The notes under the pieces: generated by a model
Told to the model about the DNA's origin: nothing
The model's input: the letters and a program-made list of their open reading frames with translations, nothing else
Databases searched by the model: none
Shown here: in pieces, positions 1-50,405 of the stretch
Layout of the letters: each line of letters opens with the position of its first letter
How positions within the stretch are numbered: position 1 is the first letter of the stretch
Program-made: the position numbers and the translations under genes
Assembly: GCF_041296385.1 (NCBI RefSeq)
Contig: NC_091014.1
Location: forward strand, 64,240,578-64,304,577
Direction: 5' to 3'
DNA length: 64,000 bases
Source of the DNA: Aphelocoma coerulescens
Taxonomy: Eukaryota; Chordata; Aves; Passeriformes; Corvidae

Positions 1-11577
<11,577 letters not shown>

Positions 11578-12599
11578 CCTCTTGCATTTGTTCCCTGCAA
11601 TGGAAATAAAGTAACAAGAATTACATTCTTGCAAAATCAGAAGTAAAAAATGGTAATGAAAAACCATGGCTTTGGTAATAATTAACAGCCAAGAATACTT
11701 GACCCCCCCAAATTTTCATAGATACTCAGTTCTGACTTCCAAACACACAGAGCTGGAACTGAAGCATAAATACCAGTTTCCAAAATACGAAATGCTTCTG
11801 AAATGCATTTGAGCGTGTCGATATATGAATTTGGGTAATTACTCTTAAAAATAACAGCACAAATCTCCTGACTTAAAAGCAGAACCAGGGCAGATGGGAA
11901 CCCTGATAAACAGAAAAGTAACTGAAACACCCTGACTTTTGCCACGATGCCTCAAAAGCATTCACAGTTCATAGAGGATTTTATTTCCTCCTTTCTGCAG
12001 GTGCTAGGCCTGGGGAGTGGGGGAGGAGATGTTTGCAACGGTTTTTAGAAAGAGCTGATTTTGTCACGCTGTAACTTGTATTAAAAATAAACCAAAAGAG
12101 ATGTAAGGGGGCTGTGTAAAGAATGAAAACACAGGCTGGGAGCACATACCTGTGTTGGTATTTTTACCCTCCACTGGGCTCCTCCACTCATTCACATCCC
12201 TCTGTTTTGAACATCACCTGCAAAGCTGGACACATTGCTTCAGCTGAATCCTGTCCCGTGCTGAACACCACAGCCCAGGGAGAAAAGAACCCAACAACAA
12301 CAACAAAAAATTCTATAGCAGAATTCATGGGTTTAGGGTTTGTAGGGTTTTTGGGTGGGTTTTCCTGTGAACAAACCTACGTGTTTGTTTGAAACAAGTC
12401 AGTCTCAAAAAATAACATCTCAGGACAAACAATATTGATGGGAGGCGGTGTCCCGGCCTCTCTGGGAGTGGGATTCAAAAGGAAATCCTGGGAAATACAA
12501 ACCCGACCACGCTCTTTCTCCTACTCCCCGATGCAGCGAGGAGGTGGGGAGGAAAGTGATGGAGAGGGAAAGGGGGACAAACCCCCTGTTCCAAAGCGG

Positions 12600-12960
12600 C
12601 ACCTCCTGCTCTTGAAAACGCAGGCTCAAAGCCGGCAGGACGCGGCCTGCGGGATCCCATCCGCCCCCTCCCCGCCCCGGGGAGCTCCCCGTGTCCGCGT
12701 TTCCTCCGCTGGAAGCGGCAGCACCCGCGGGCACAGGAAACCCCGGCCGCGCCCGTCCCGGCTCACCTGTCTCCGGGCGGGCAGCCGCGGGTTAACCGGG
12801 CCGCGGGGAAGCGGGAGCCGGGATGTTCCGCCTCCCCCGTCATCGCAGCTGCGCGTCCGCAGCGGCACATTCGGCGCGGCTCCCATGACGAGCGGCGCCG
12901 GCGGCGGCGGGGATGGCGCGGCCGGCCAGGAGGTGCGTGTGCCGGGGCTGAGGGACCAGG
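12600..12960. promoter_or_regulatory. CpG-rich bidirectional promoter of C12orf4 and RAD51AP1
   Basis: The base composition switches sharply from AT-rich intron to dense G+C with many CpG dinucleotides, including GGCGCGGC and GCGCGTCCGC. The first exon of C12orf4 runs left and that of RAD51AP1 runs right, with only about 145 bases between the C12orf4 donor at 12767 and the RAD51AP1 start codon at 12913. No TATA box is evident. A shared CpG-island promoter is the simple reading; transcription start sites cannot be placed from sequence. Confidence 0.75.
12768..12880 (-). other. C12orf4: C12orf4 non-coding first exon (5' UTR), right edge approximate
   Basis: On the minus strand the sequence GGAGACAG followed by donor GTGAGC places an exon end near 12767. 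The coding exon begins after a good acceptor (TTTCCATTGCAG) at 11594 and has its start codon 17 bases in, so the transcript needs an upstream non-coding exon. This donor lies in the CpG-rich block shared with RAD51AP1. The transcription start is not visible; the right edge is a guess that stops short of the RAD51AP1 start codon. Confidence 0.55.
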
Positions 12961-15900
12961 GGTTCCCTCGATCCCCTCGGGGCCTCTGGGGGATTCCAGG
13001 GTGGCCCCTTTCCCTTCCAGCGGAGCGGTCGTGATCAGTGGCACAGGGCCGTGTTGGAGGCCTGGCATTAGTGGTGTCCTTTAGGGTTCTGTCGTAGAAT
13101 GGTTTGGGTTGGAAGGGACCTTAAAAACCATCCAGTTCCAACACCACTGCCATGGGCAGGGACACCTTCCACTATCCCAGCTTGCTCAGAGCCCCGTCCA
13201 GCCTGGCCTTGGACACTGCCAGGGATGGGGCAGCCACAGCTTCTCTGGGCAACCTGTGCCAGGGCCTCCCCACCCTCACAGGGAACAATTTCTTCCTCAT
13301 ATCCCATCTAAACCTCCTGTCTGTCAGTGTGAAGCCATTTCCCCTTGTCCTGTCACTCCAGGCCTTTGTCAAGAGTCTCTCTCCATCTTTCCTGTGGGCT
13401 CCCTTCAGGCACTGCAAGGCCACAAGGAGGTCACCCCAAAGCCTTCTCCAGGCTGAATAACCCCAGTTCCCTCAGCCTTTCCTCACAGCAGAGCTGCTCC
13501 ATCCCTCTGTTGCCCTTGGTGTCCCTGCTCTGGACTGGCTCCAGCAGCTCCCTGTCCTTCCTGTGGTGGGCCCAGGGCTGGATGCAGCCCTGCGGGTGGG
13601 GTGATACTCGGCCCAGTGTTGTTTAAATTGCTCATCCCCGATTTGGATGAAGGGGTCGATGTCTCCTTAGCAGTTCACTGGTGACACAGAGCAGGGAGGA
13701 GTGGCCGATGCCCCGGAGTGCTGTGCAGCCCTTCGGAGGAACCTGGACAGGTTGCAGAGATGGGCAGAGAAGAATTGTCTAAAATTCAACAAAGGCAAGT
13801 CCTGCACCTGGGGAGGAATAACCCCAGGCACCCAGGGGAACCCCAGGAACCAGGAACCCCAGGCTGAGGGTGACCTGCTGGCTAGCAGCTCTGATGAGAA
13901 GGACCTGGAGGTCCTGGTGGACAACAGGCTGTCTGTGAGCCAGCAGTGACCTGAGGCCAAGAAGGCCAGTGGTGTCCTGGGGAGCACTGGGAAGAGCATT
14001 GCCAGCAGGTCAGGGAGTGATCCTGCCCCTCTGCCCAGCCCTGGGAGGCACATCTGGAGTGCTGTGTCCAGTCCTGGCCTCCTCGGGACAGGAGGGACAG
14101 GGAGCTCCTGGAGCGGGGTCAGCAGAGGCTGTGGAGATGATTTAGGGCCTGGAGCATCCCTGACAGGGAAAGGCTGAGGGAGCTGGGGCTGTTCAGCCTG
14201 GAGAGGAGCCCCAGCTGAGAGGGGCCCTCAGCCCTGTGTGTCCCTGTGTGCAGGGAGGGCTCCGAGCAGGGCCCAGGCTCTGCTCCGGGGGGCCCAGCAA
14301 TGGCACCAGAGGAACGGGCAGGGACTGATCCCAGGGAGTTCCACCTGGACAGGAGGCAGAACTTCTGTCCAGTGACCGAGCCCTGAACAGAACATCCAGG
14401 GAGGGTGTGGAGTCTTTTTAAAAAAACCTACAGGCTACTCCTAATAACTCATTGTGTACAGTTGCACTGGTTATAGATTTATCTCTGCTCTGTGGAGGAC
14501 CCAGGGAACGGCTGGAGCTGTGCCAGGGAAGGGTTAGGGTGGGTATCAGGAAAAGGTTCTTGCCCCCAGAGGGTGGTTGGGCACTGGAACAGGGAATGGT
14601 CACAGCCCCAAGGCTGCCAGAGCTCCAAGAGTGTTTGGACAACAGTCTCAGGGATGCACAGAGTGGGATTGTTGGGGTGTCTGTGCAGGGCCAGGAGTTG
14701 GAGTGGATGATCCTTGTGGGTCCCTTCCAGCTCAGGATAACCCATGATTCCATGATTCTGTCCACTTAACATGTATTGCTTTTTTTCACTGTAAAAAGAG
14801 ATTTACCCAAAAATCAAGTGTTACCAAAGCAAGACACTCAGTCAGAAAGGATTAAGAGTGTATATTTTATATTTTTTTTGCCACAGGAACAAGAAAGTTG
14901 TTGATTATTCTCAGTTTGGGGATTTGGAAGATGATGGTAAGTGGGATGTTCTCGTACAGCAAGAATTTGAAATCATTGCCTCTTACATAAAAGCACATGT
15001 AAAAGAGGTGTGTTGAATTTTCACTGTAAATACCTTTAAAGATAGTGCAGTTGTAGTTGTTGTGTTCTTTTAAAATAGAATTAATTTCCAAAAAAGGTTA
15101 TCTTGTTGTATTTTCAGTGTGCAATGAAACTTAAGTATGAAATCTAAGAATATAGGAAAACTCATGAGAGCTTGTTGCTGTTTTCCAACAGATGAAGACT
15201 TTGCACCTTCAAGCAAAAAATCCAGAACACAGGTCAAGGAATCAAAGAAGGAGAAAAAAGAGAAGCAAAAAAAGCCCAAAGAGGTGATTGTATCACAGAC
15301 CCAGCCACTTAGTAAAAGGTAAGAAATGTTGTGGTCAACTCCGTGTAAAACTGGATTTCAGTGAGAGTATTTGGGTTCAGTTTTTTTTCCCTTAGAGTTT
15401 TAAGCAGCTGAGAACAAACAAATAATTCATGACTGTAATAAATATTTTGAGCCTTAGTGATGCACTTGCAAATAACTCTAAAAATTCTGAGTTTCTTATG
15501 GAGTTTCTTAGGGACTCCTAAACTGAGAAATATAAAGATAAGTTTTGATTCCTTCCAAAAGAACATATATAAAGGAAGATACAAAGTCAATGTCAATGAT
15601 AAAGGGAAATCTAATTTCTATTAGTAGAGTTGTGTTTAAATATTACATTTTGGTGTGGCAAAATTCAAGCAAATGCAATCACTTTTTTTCCTGTAGTAAT
15701 GCCAGTTGATAGCTCATAGATATAGATATAGATACAGATATATACACACACACAATGTTTTGCAATCATAATACTTTAAAGTATAGAGTGCTTTAAAAAT
15801 TAGTGTGTGCTTTGTCTAAATAATTTCAAAATGTAATATTTGTAACACAGCATGCTATAAATATGTCTTGAAATACTAATCTCTTCACAAGTATCTGAAT

Positions 15901-18851
15901 TTTAGAAAGTTCAGTGAGCCAGAAGTAGGTCTGTAACACTCCTGTAATTGTTTTATTATTTAACATGTTGGCATTTTTTCCCCAGGTTATCCTTGGATGA
16001 CAAACTTTATAAAAGAGATTTGGAAGTTGCCTTAGCCTTATCTGTTAAAGAAAAATCTGCAAATCCCCAAGAGGTGCAAAATTCAGAAGAACAAGGTTAC
16101 TTTACAGTTCCATGCAACACTCTTTATTTATATGCAGTGAATTTGAACATGGCAATTTATTTAACAGTGAAATAGATTGAAAATCATATTTTATTTCAAG
16201 ATGTCACGACAAGAAAGTGAGAGTTTCTAGGCATTGCCAGTTTTCTTATGTTCTTGGGTTTTTTTCCCTGTGAGAAAAGTAACTCTTCTATAATATCTTC
16301 CAAATACATGCTTGGATTAGAGACAGATAAAAACTTTAGCTATTTTAATTTCTTAATATTTTTGCTTTTTAGGATGTGGTTTTTTGTATAGTAATATTTC
16401 TTATATAGTAATTTTTTTTCCTGAATCTTAAAACAGGTAAGGATATTGAATCAGAAAATACAGAGAGGAGACCCCCTTTTTCCAACTGCAGTGTAGACAG
16501 TGAACATTTAGGTAAGTTGTTCTCACACTCTTTTCAGAAAGAGCATTTAAGTAGCTTATCTCTTCTTTGTTTCCATTGGTTTCTTTTTTTTTCCCTGACT
16601 TGGAAAAAAGAGTCTTTATCTTAAATAAAGGTTGAAGGACTTGTCAATTCTTTCATTAAAAATTTGGTCCCAGTCTTAAAATGAGCAAACTCATGGATTG
16701 GTGGATTTTTGATCTTCTTTTTGTTAGCTTGATTACAGATAAATGTTGATAAATTTGCCAATGAGAAAATAAAATGAGAATCACATGAAAACAAATGTCA
16801 GTGATCTATTTTGGAATAGTATCACTTCAAATCACCAAAATGAATTCTGGGGACTCAAATACCAAGTTTTTTAAGAGGAGGAGAATAGATTTACTGTGAA
16901 TTTGAGTTGATTGAACCACTTTCTGTTTCTTAGGTCTCAATCAGATTATGGATGATGATGCACCTGAGGGTGGTGGGAGGCAAAGGACAGCAGCATCCAA
17001 AGTTCCAGCACATCACAAGTCATTGGTGGTTGACAGTGATGACAGAGAACATGATCCTGACTCTGAACCCAGTAAGTTGTTCTTCACCAAAACTCTCTCC
17101 TTAGATGTGCTTTGGATTTGATGCCTTATGTTTAGTTGGATTTTTAGTGAAATTCATGCTGCTTTGACTGCATTTTCCCTTACTCCGCACTTAACTGAAG
17201 CGTTGTCCCCTCATACTCGTGACACCTCAGTTGCACGTTCACACTAAATTTAAACAGTGGAGCTTATTCATCCCTAAACCAGCAAAATTTCACTGCTTCT
17301 CTGCATTTCTATGTCAGGAGAAATTTCTTCTGCCCTCCTTGTCCAGGAAAGTTTCATCTCTTTAAAGATCCTCTGTTCATTTTTCCAGTTGTTTTCTGGG
17401 ATTTGTGTCAAAACAGTGACTTTGGAGTAGTAATCAGGTGTTGGAGCTTTCACTGTTGGCTTTGTTTAAGCTTTTTTTAAAAAGCAGGTAGCCTCCCTTC
17501 TTTCCTTCCTCTAGTTCTCATCTCTTGGAAGAGCAAGCTGCATCCATGTCTGTCATTCTGTAACAGGCAAGGTGTCTGTGTGAATATTTACTGCTTGAAG
17601 ATGGGACAGTGTAGTACCATTCTCATCACTTCTGCTGGAGTCGTCTGTCGTCTTAAGTGGTGATTTCTCTGCTAAAGAGCATCTTTCTAAAGTAGTTTTA
17701 TTTTCCATCCCAGTATCACCTGTAGCTTCTCCTTCCTGGATAACGGAACACAACTCTGAGCCAAGGCAGAAGGTGATGTCCAGTCCCTCAGAGGCAGCTG
17801 GGAGGCCTCTGCATGCATCAAGTCCTGTCACAGACAAAAAGCCTAAATGGACACCACCAGGTATGGGTGAGGTTGCAGCTATAGACACATATATGAGTTG
17901 ACTTAAGCTTTTAGCAGTCTCTCCTAAAAGCAAACCAAAAAATAAACTATTCCACGAAAATGCCTGCTCTTTATGTACTTTTTATAAAGATTTTCTTTGG
18001 ACAGATTTAAAACAAAAAAGAAAGAAAGGAAGAAAAACTATATCTGTGCTTCTTGCTTCTTTTACAGCATTATCCTTAACTCCTTTCTCTGCATGTGGCT
18101 TATAAAATATTTCCCAAACTGTAGATCAGACCTTAATCAAAAGATCCTTTCATGTCCATTTCTCTCTTATGTAGAGCTTTCTTTAACTCTGGTATGTGCT
18201 AAATTATTATCTCTTCTAAACAAAAAATATTAGAAAAATGCTGGAGTATTTTAGCTGCTCTAGTAAAGCAAATGCTTAGAAGCTTTATTTTCTCAAGGTG
18301 TTTGACCATGCTGCTGCTGACTCCTGATTCTTTGATTTTTCTTCATATTTACTCTTCTTTTCTGTACATGGTTCTTTCTGTTTGGCTCCTTTCTCTCAAG
18401 TCCTCGTTTCCCCATTGGAGTTGTGTTCAGTGTTTCTCTGTGGAGTGCCTGAAAACGCCCAGGACACTGGGAACAGTTGCCCAGTGTTGCTGCAGTGTGT
18501 GGCTGGGTAATTAACCTGTGCCCCATTCCTGCTGCACTGGCTCCCAGAGGGATGAATCCCTGGTGAGTGATTTCCATGTGCCTCTGTGGGTTGGACCTTC
18601 TTGCACTCTCTTTAGAATGCTGCTTCTGTCCTGCTGGGAAAACTATTAGAAGACAGCAGTCATATGATTTTTTTTCCCCTTTAAACTTCTAATACCTTCT
18701 TTTTGTTTTAAAATCATCTCCAGCTCCGTCAGGAAGCAGTAATGCCTCTGTGAAATGTGTTCCTGTTAAGTCACCTACCCACTGCCTTAGACTTGGCCTC
18801 TCCAGACTGGCAAGAGTCAAACCTCTCCATCCCAGTGCTACCAGCAGTTAA
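12913..18851 (+). CDS. RAD51AP1: RAD51AP1, RAD51-associated protein 1
   Basis: Seen: eight exons, 12913-12932, 14887-14936, 15192-15318, 15986-16095, 16437-16511, 16934-17071, 17714-17860 and 18724-18851 (stop TAA 18849-18851). All have GT-AG borders and matching phases, 795 bases, 264 residues. Matches to the family: MARPAR plus VVDYSQF at the start, a lysine-rich stretch in exon 3, LDDKLYKRDLEVALALSVKE in exon 4, a serine/aspartate-rich piece in exon 6, KKPKWTPP in exon 7 and LRLGLSRLARVKPLHP in exon 8. Known: the protein binds DNA and stimulates RAD51 D-loop formation in homologous recombination; the C-terminal segment contacts RAD51 and the WVPP motif contacts DMC1. Odd: human forms have 335-352 residues. 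The acidic/lysine-rich block between exons 6 and 7 was not found, and WVPP reads WTPP. The start fits the family N-terminus and a strong Kozak context. Confidence 0.93.
13093..13604 (-). mobile_element. CR1 LINE 3' fragment in RAD51AP1 intron 1
   Basis: Begins GTAGAATGGTTTGGGTTGGA and runs through the whole CR1 3' UTR in reverse to GGGCTGGATGCAGCCCTGCG. Long open frames here are repeat shadows, not genes. Confidence 0.9.
13605..14413 (+). mobile_element. CR1 LINE with remnant of reverse transcriptase ORF
   Basis: Forward CR1. A decayed frame reads LFKLLIPDLDEGVDVSLSS and, with breaks, CAALRRNLDRLQRWAEKN, KFNKGKS and EKDLEVLVDNRLSVSQQ, which match the C-terminal part of the CR1 ORF2 reverse transcriptase. 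The 3' region follows. It abuts the reverse CR1 copy on its left head to head. Confidence 0.85.
14470..14762 (+). mobile_element. CR1 LINE 3' end
   Basis: Forward CR1 3' UTR ending GATTCCATGATTCTGT, about 120 bases before RAD51AP1 exon 2. Probably continues the element to its left after a short unrelated or deleted stretch. Confidence 0.8.
15711..15756. repeat. GATATA/CA microsatellite
   Basis: Simple repeat of ATAGAT units passing into CACACACACA, in RAD51AP1 intron 3. Confidence 0.85.
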
Positions 18852-19224
18852 ATGGTCAGTGACAAAGTGCCACATGGAGGAAAATACTATGGAAAGGGTT
18901 TCACTGATAAACAGAGAGTAGAGAGCATCCTGGCATCATCCATTTTGGAGGACTCTTGTTATGGATGTGTCTGATGTTAGGATGAGTTTTTATTCTGCAA
19001 ATTGCTAGGAATACTTAAGTGCTACTAAATAATAACATTATTTAATCAAGGTGACATTTTGGACACCAGCTTTTTGATGTATTATATTCAGAGATGTTGG
19101 TTTGTGATAATTTTAATTCTCTAGTACCTAAACACTTGGCATTAAAATAGTCTAGACAGCACTATGGCAGTACTGATGACAGGGAAATGTTTTTTAGAAT
19201 GTTGTATTTTAAAAAAAAAACTAA

Positions 19225-19230
19225 AATAAA
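19225..19230 (+). terminator. Polyadenylation signal AATAAA, RAD51AP1
   Basis: A canonical AATAAA lies 374 bases after the RAD51AP1 stop codon, in an AT-rich 3' UTR and followed by a T-rich stretch near 19253. It is the first canonical hexamer after the stop that I noticed. Confidence 0.6.
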
Positions 19231-21766
19231 AATACTTTATATAATCTAACCGTGTTCTTTGAATTTATTAATTTTGAAGGTCACTTTAGATGTTGGTTGC
19301 AGTCTGGCAGATATTTTTGCCTGTGTGCTCTTACTGGAAGTCAGCAGTATTAGTCAGGCTCAGACAGTGAGGAATTTCCTTGGAGCTCCTGGGCTTTCAT
19401 TGAGGACCATGATACCATGCTGAGGTAGGGGGTTTTATAAAGCAGTGAAGTGATTGTTACTGATTAATGAAACTGAGCTGTTACTAATCCACAGTGTCAA
19501 TAATTTCCTATCTAAGCGTATTGATTAGAGTGGATGGCAGCAGATCCATTTCTGTCCGTATTACCCGTGACTCAGAGAATTGCATTAACAAAGGAATATC
19601 ATAGACTCATGGAATGGCTGGGGTTGGAGGGCACCTGAAAGATCATATTGTTCCACTCCCCTGCCATGGCCAGGGACACCTGCCACTACTCCAGGTTGCT
19701 CAGAGCCCCATCCAGCCTGGCCTTGGACACTGCCAGGGATGGGGCAGCCACAGCTTCTCTGGACAACCTGTGCCAGGGCCTCCCCACCCTCACAGGGAAC
19801 AATTTCTTCCTCATATCCCATCTAAACCTCCTGTCTGTCAGTGTGAAGCCATTTCCCCTTGTCCTGTCACTCCAGGTCCTTGCCAAGAGTCTCTTTCCAT
19901 CTTTCCTGTGGGCTCCCTTCAGGCACTGCAAGGCCACAGTGAGGTCACCCCAAAGCCTTCCCTTCTCCAGGCTGAACAATCCCAATTCCCTCAGCCTTTC
20001 CTCACAGCAGAGCTGCTCCATCCCTCTGCTCCCCTTGGTGTCCCTGCTCTGGACTGGCTCCAGCAGCTCCCTGTCCTTCCTGTGCTGGGCCCAGGGCTGG
20101 ATGCAGCCCTGCAGGGGGGTCTCAGCAGAGCAGGGCAGAGGGGCAGAATTCCCCCTCCCCTGCTGCCCACGCTGGGGGCTCAGCCCAGCTCAGGGGGTTC
20201 TGTCCCAGCACACACAGCCAGGGCAGGGCCAGCTCTCACCCACAGCACCCCCGAGTCCTTCTGCCAGGGCTGCTCCCTCTGCTCATCCCCAGCCTGGATT
20301 GATCCCAGGGGTTGTCCTGACCCTAGTGCAGCACCAGCACTTGGTCTTGCTAAATCCCATGAGATTTCCATGGGCCACTTCTGGAGCCTGTCCATGTCCC
20401 TCTGGATGACATCCCATCCTTCAGGTGTAATCTGCGCCTTTGCAAAGCCTTCTGTTAATGGTTTCACTGATTCCTTGCAGGTTGGTTGTCTGTTTGCTCT
20501 TGATGCATTATCAATCAGGTTATCATAAGGCAAGGATCACTGTTTCAGTTTTCATTATTTCTGAAGAAAACAGAATTTAGTTTTGATTCAGAAACTCTTA
20601 AATGTGTGATTACTTCCTTCTGTAATTCAAAAGGTCCAAAACCTTCATTTCCCAGGTCTATATTGGTTATTCTCAGATACTCTCTTAATGTGAAAAACTG
20701 TATCTTTAAAGTGGCTAAAAAATAAAGATTTATCTTAATGCTTATACAGAGACATGAGATTTAATAAGGGAAAGAGATCTTTTCCTGTTATTTTTCTAAT
20801 AGAAACAAAAACGCACAAATGCCATTTCCTGAGATCAGTTGCATCAGGAATCCCATAAACTGCTCTTTAACTTTTGACAGATATGTTGAGTGTAATTTGC
20901 TCTAAGCAGATAAATTTATTCTGTCTTTCATGTCAGATCACTTTTGTTGTCCCTTTGTTCGTTAACCCAACAGACTCGAAGTGTATCAGTGCAAACCACA
21001 AAGATGAAAACAGGATGTTACCACTTCTGGTGACCCTCTGTGCAAAACCCTACTCTTTGCATTTAAAACACTTTGTCCTGCTGCTTACAAAGAATTTCTG
21101 GTCTGTGTCCACTCAGGTGTGACATCATTCTCTTGAGAGGAAGCCAAAAAGCTGTGATAAAAAAAAAAAAGAACTTCTTTGAGTTGAGGCTGTTTCTGCT
21201 GTGCTGATTCTGTCCTCACACCCCCAATATTTACAACACGTGTACATTTAAATGAAGACTTTGAGCATGAGTTGTTCCTGTACATTTGGGATATTAAAAG
21301 ACTGAAATTTATTTTTATTGCATTTTGTATTTTTTCCCATTGGTTGTTTTTTTCTAAATTGTTTTTGAATGTAATTCTCTCAAAAGTTCAAGATTTTTTT
21401 TTTCTAGCCTTGACTGAATAAGGAAGGACTTAACTGGCCTTGAGTGTAAATGAATCTACATGTTCCTCTGTATCAAAGCTCTGTTTAATGCTCAGACATC
21501 TCAACTCCTCTCACCAAATTCTTTTTCATACTGACAGCCCTTGGGGACAATTACAATAGTGCAATGTACAAAGAAATCATAAGAAATTAGAACTGATTGA
21601 AACCCAGATGACACTTATCTGCTTGGTGGTAGACCATCTTGTAGAGCCAAAGATGACAGATTCTGTTTGCCTCCTTGAACAGATGAGAGATTTACTTGGG
21701 TGTTACACATTTTTTTACTTCCAGTAAATCTGTGTAAATCTTGCTTTCATTTTATTATCTTTGCAG
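19231..21766. other. Spacer between RAD51AP1 and DYRK4; holds one CR1 copy
   Basis: About 2.5 kb between the RAD51AP1 poly(A) signal and the first recognised DYRK4 exon. The left third is taken by a reverse-oriented CR1 copy (19598-20530). In the remaining 1.2 kb I see no exon with a clear start codon and phase-1 donor, although the DYRK4 promoter and first exon could lie here. The longest open frames here are in the CR1 copy. Confidence 0.6.
19598..20530 (-). mobile_element. CR1 LINE, 0.93-kb fragment
   Basis: Starts ATCATAGACTCATGGAATGG and extends beyond the usual 3' UTR into upstream CR1 sequence (GATGACATCCCATCCTTCAG). It is the longest reverse CR1 copy in the window, in the RAD51AP1-DYRK4 spacer. 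The two open frames of 253 and 304 codons lie wholly inside it and overlap on the same strand, as expected of a repeat. Confidence 0.85.
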
Positions 21767-50170
<28,404 letters not shown>

Positions 50171-50399
50171 CACACAGCCAAGCTATGACTGGCTCAGTTG
50201 CATACCTAGTATATTTTGTAGGTATTATTTGTACTCAGGAATATAAGCTATATCTGTCTGTTCATGGGCTGTGCACATTGTAAGTATATTTAATGTTCTT
50301 TTTACCCTGAAATCATCTAGCCAACCAAAACAGAATTTGACAACCATTCCTTTTCCTCATCTACATCCTTGTGATCAGAGATTCTTCACAAGCAGCAGC

Positions 50400-50405
50400 A
50401 ATAAA
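50400..50405 (+). terminator. Polyadenylation signal AATAAA, DYRK4
   Basis: A canonical AATAAA lies 230 bases after the DYRK4 stop codon, which suggests a short 3' UTR. It is the first one I noticed downstream of the stop. Confidence 0.5.

Larger units (their letters stand above)
12885..14904 (+). promoter_or_regulatory. Upstream ORF overlapping the RAD51AP1 start (spliced, 21 codons)
   Basis: An ATG at 12885 lies 28 bases before the RAD51AP1 start and in another frame. Read through the exon 1-2 junction (12932 to 14887) it ends at a TGA at 14902-14904, giving 21 residues that overlap the main start. Its context (ctcccATGa) is poor, while the main start (ggggATGg) has purines at -3 and +4, so leaky scanning would be expected. 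It matters only if transcription begins left of 12885. Confidence 0.4.

Noticed and set aside
12435..13034. 199-codon open frame across the CpG-rich block
   Set aside because: G+C-rich DNA has few stop codons; it crosses the C12orf4 first exon, the RAD51AP1 first exon and its donor in the wrong frame.
17072..17713. Possible extra RAD51AP1 exons after acceptors near 17388 and 17512
   Set aside because: The open stretches enter in phase but do not resemble the acidic/lysine-rich block expected from the human protein.
17553..17933. 126-codon open frame antisense to RAD51AP1 exon 7
   Set aside because: Shadow of the coding exon on the other strand.
19614..20528. Open frames of 304 and 253 codons on the plus strand
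   Set aside because: Both lie inside one reverse-oriented CR1 fragment and overlap in different frames; CR1 3' sequence is poor in stops in this direction.
20868..21122. 82-codon open frame as a DYRK4 first exon
   Set aside because: The nearest donor-like site, near 21117, is in phase 0 whereas exon 21767 needs phase 1, and the sequence is not DYRK4-like.
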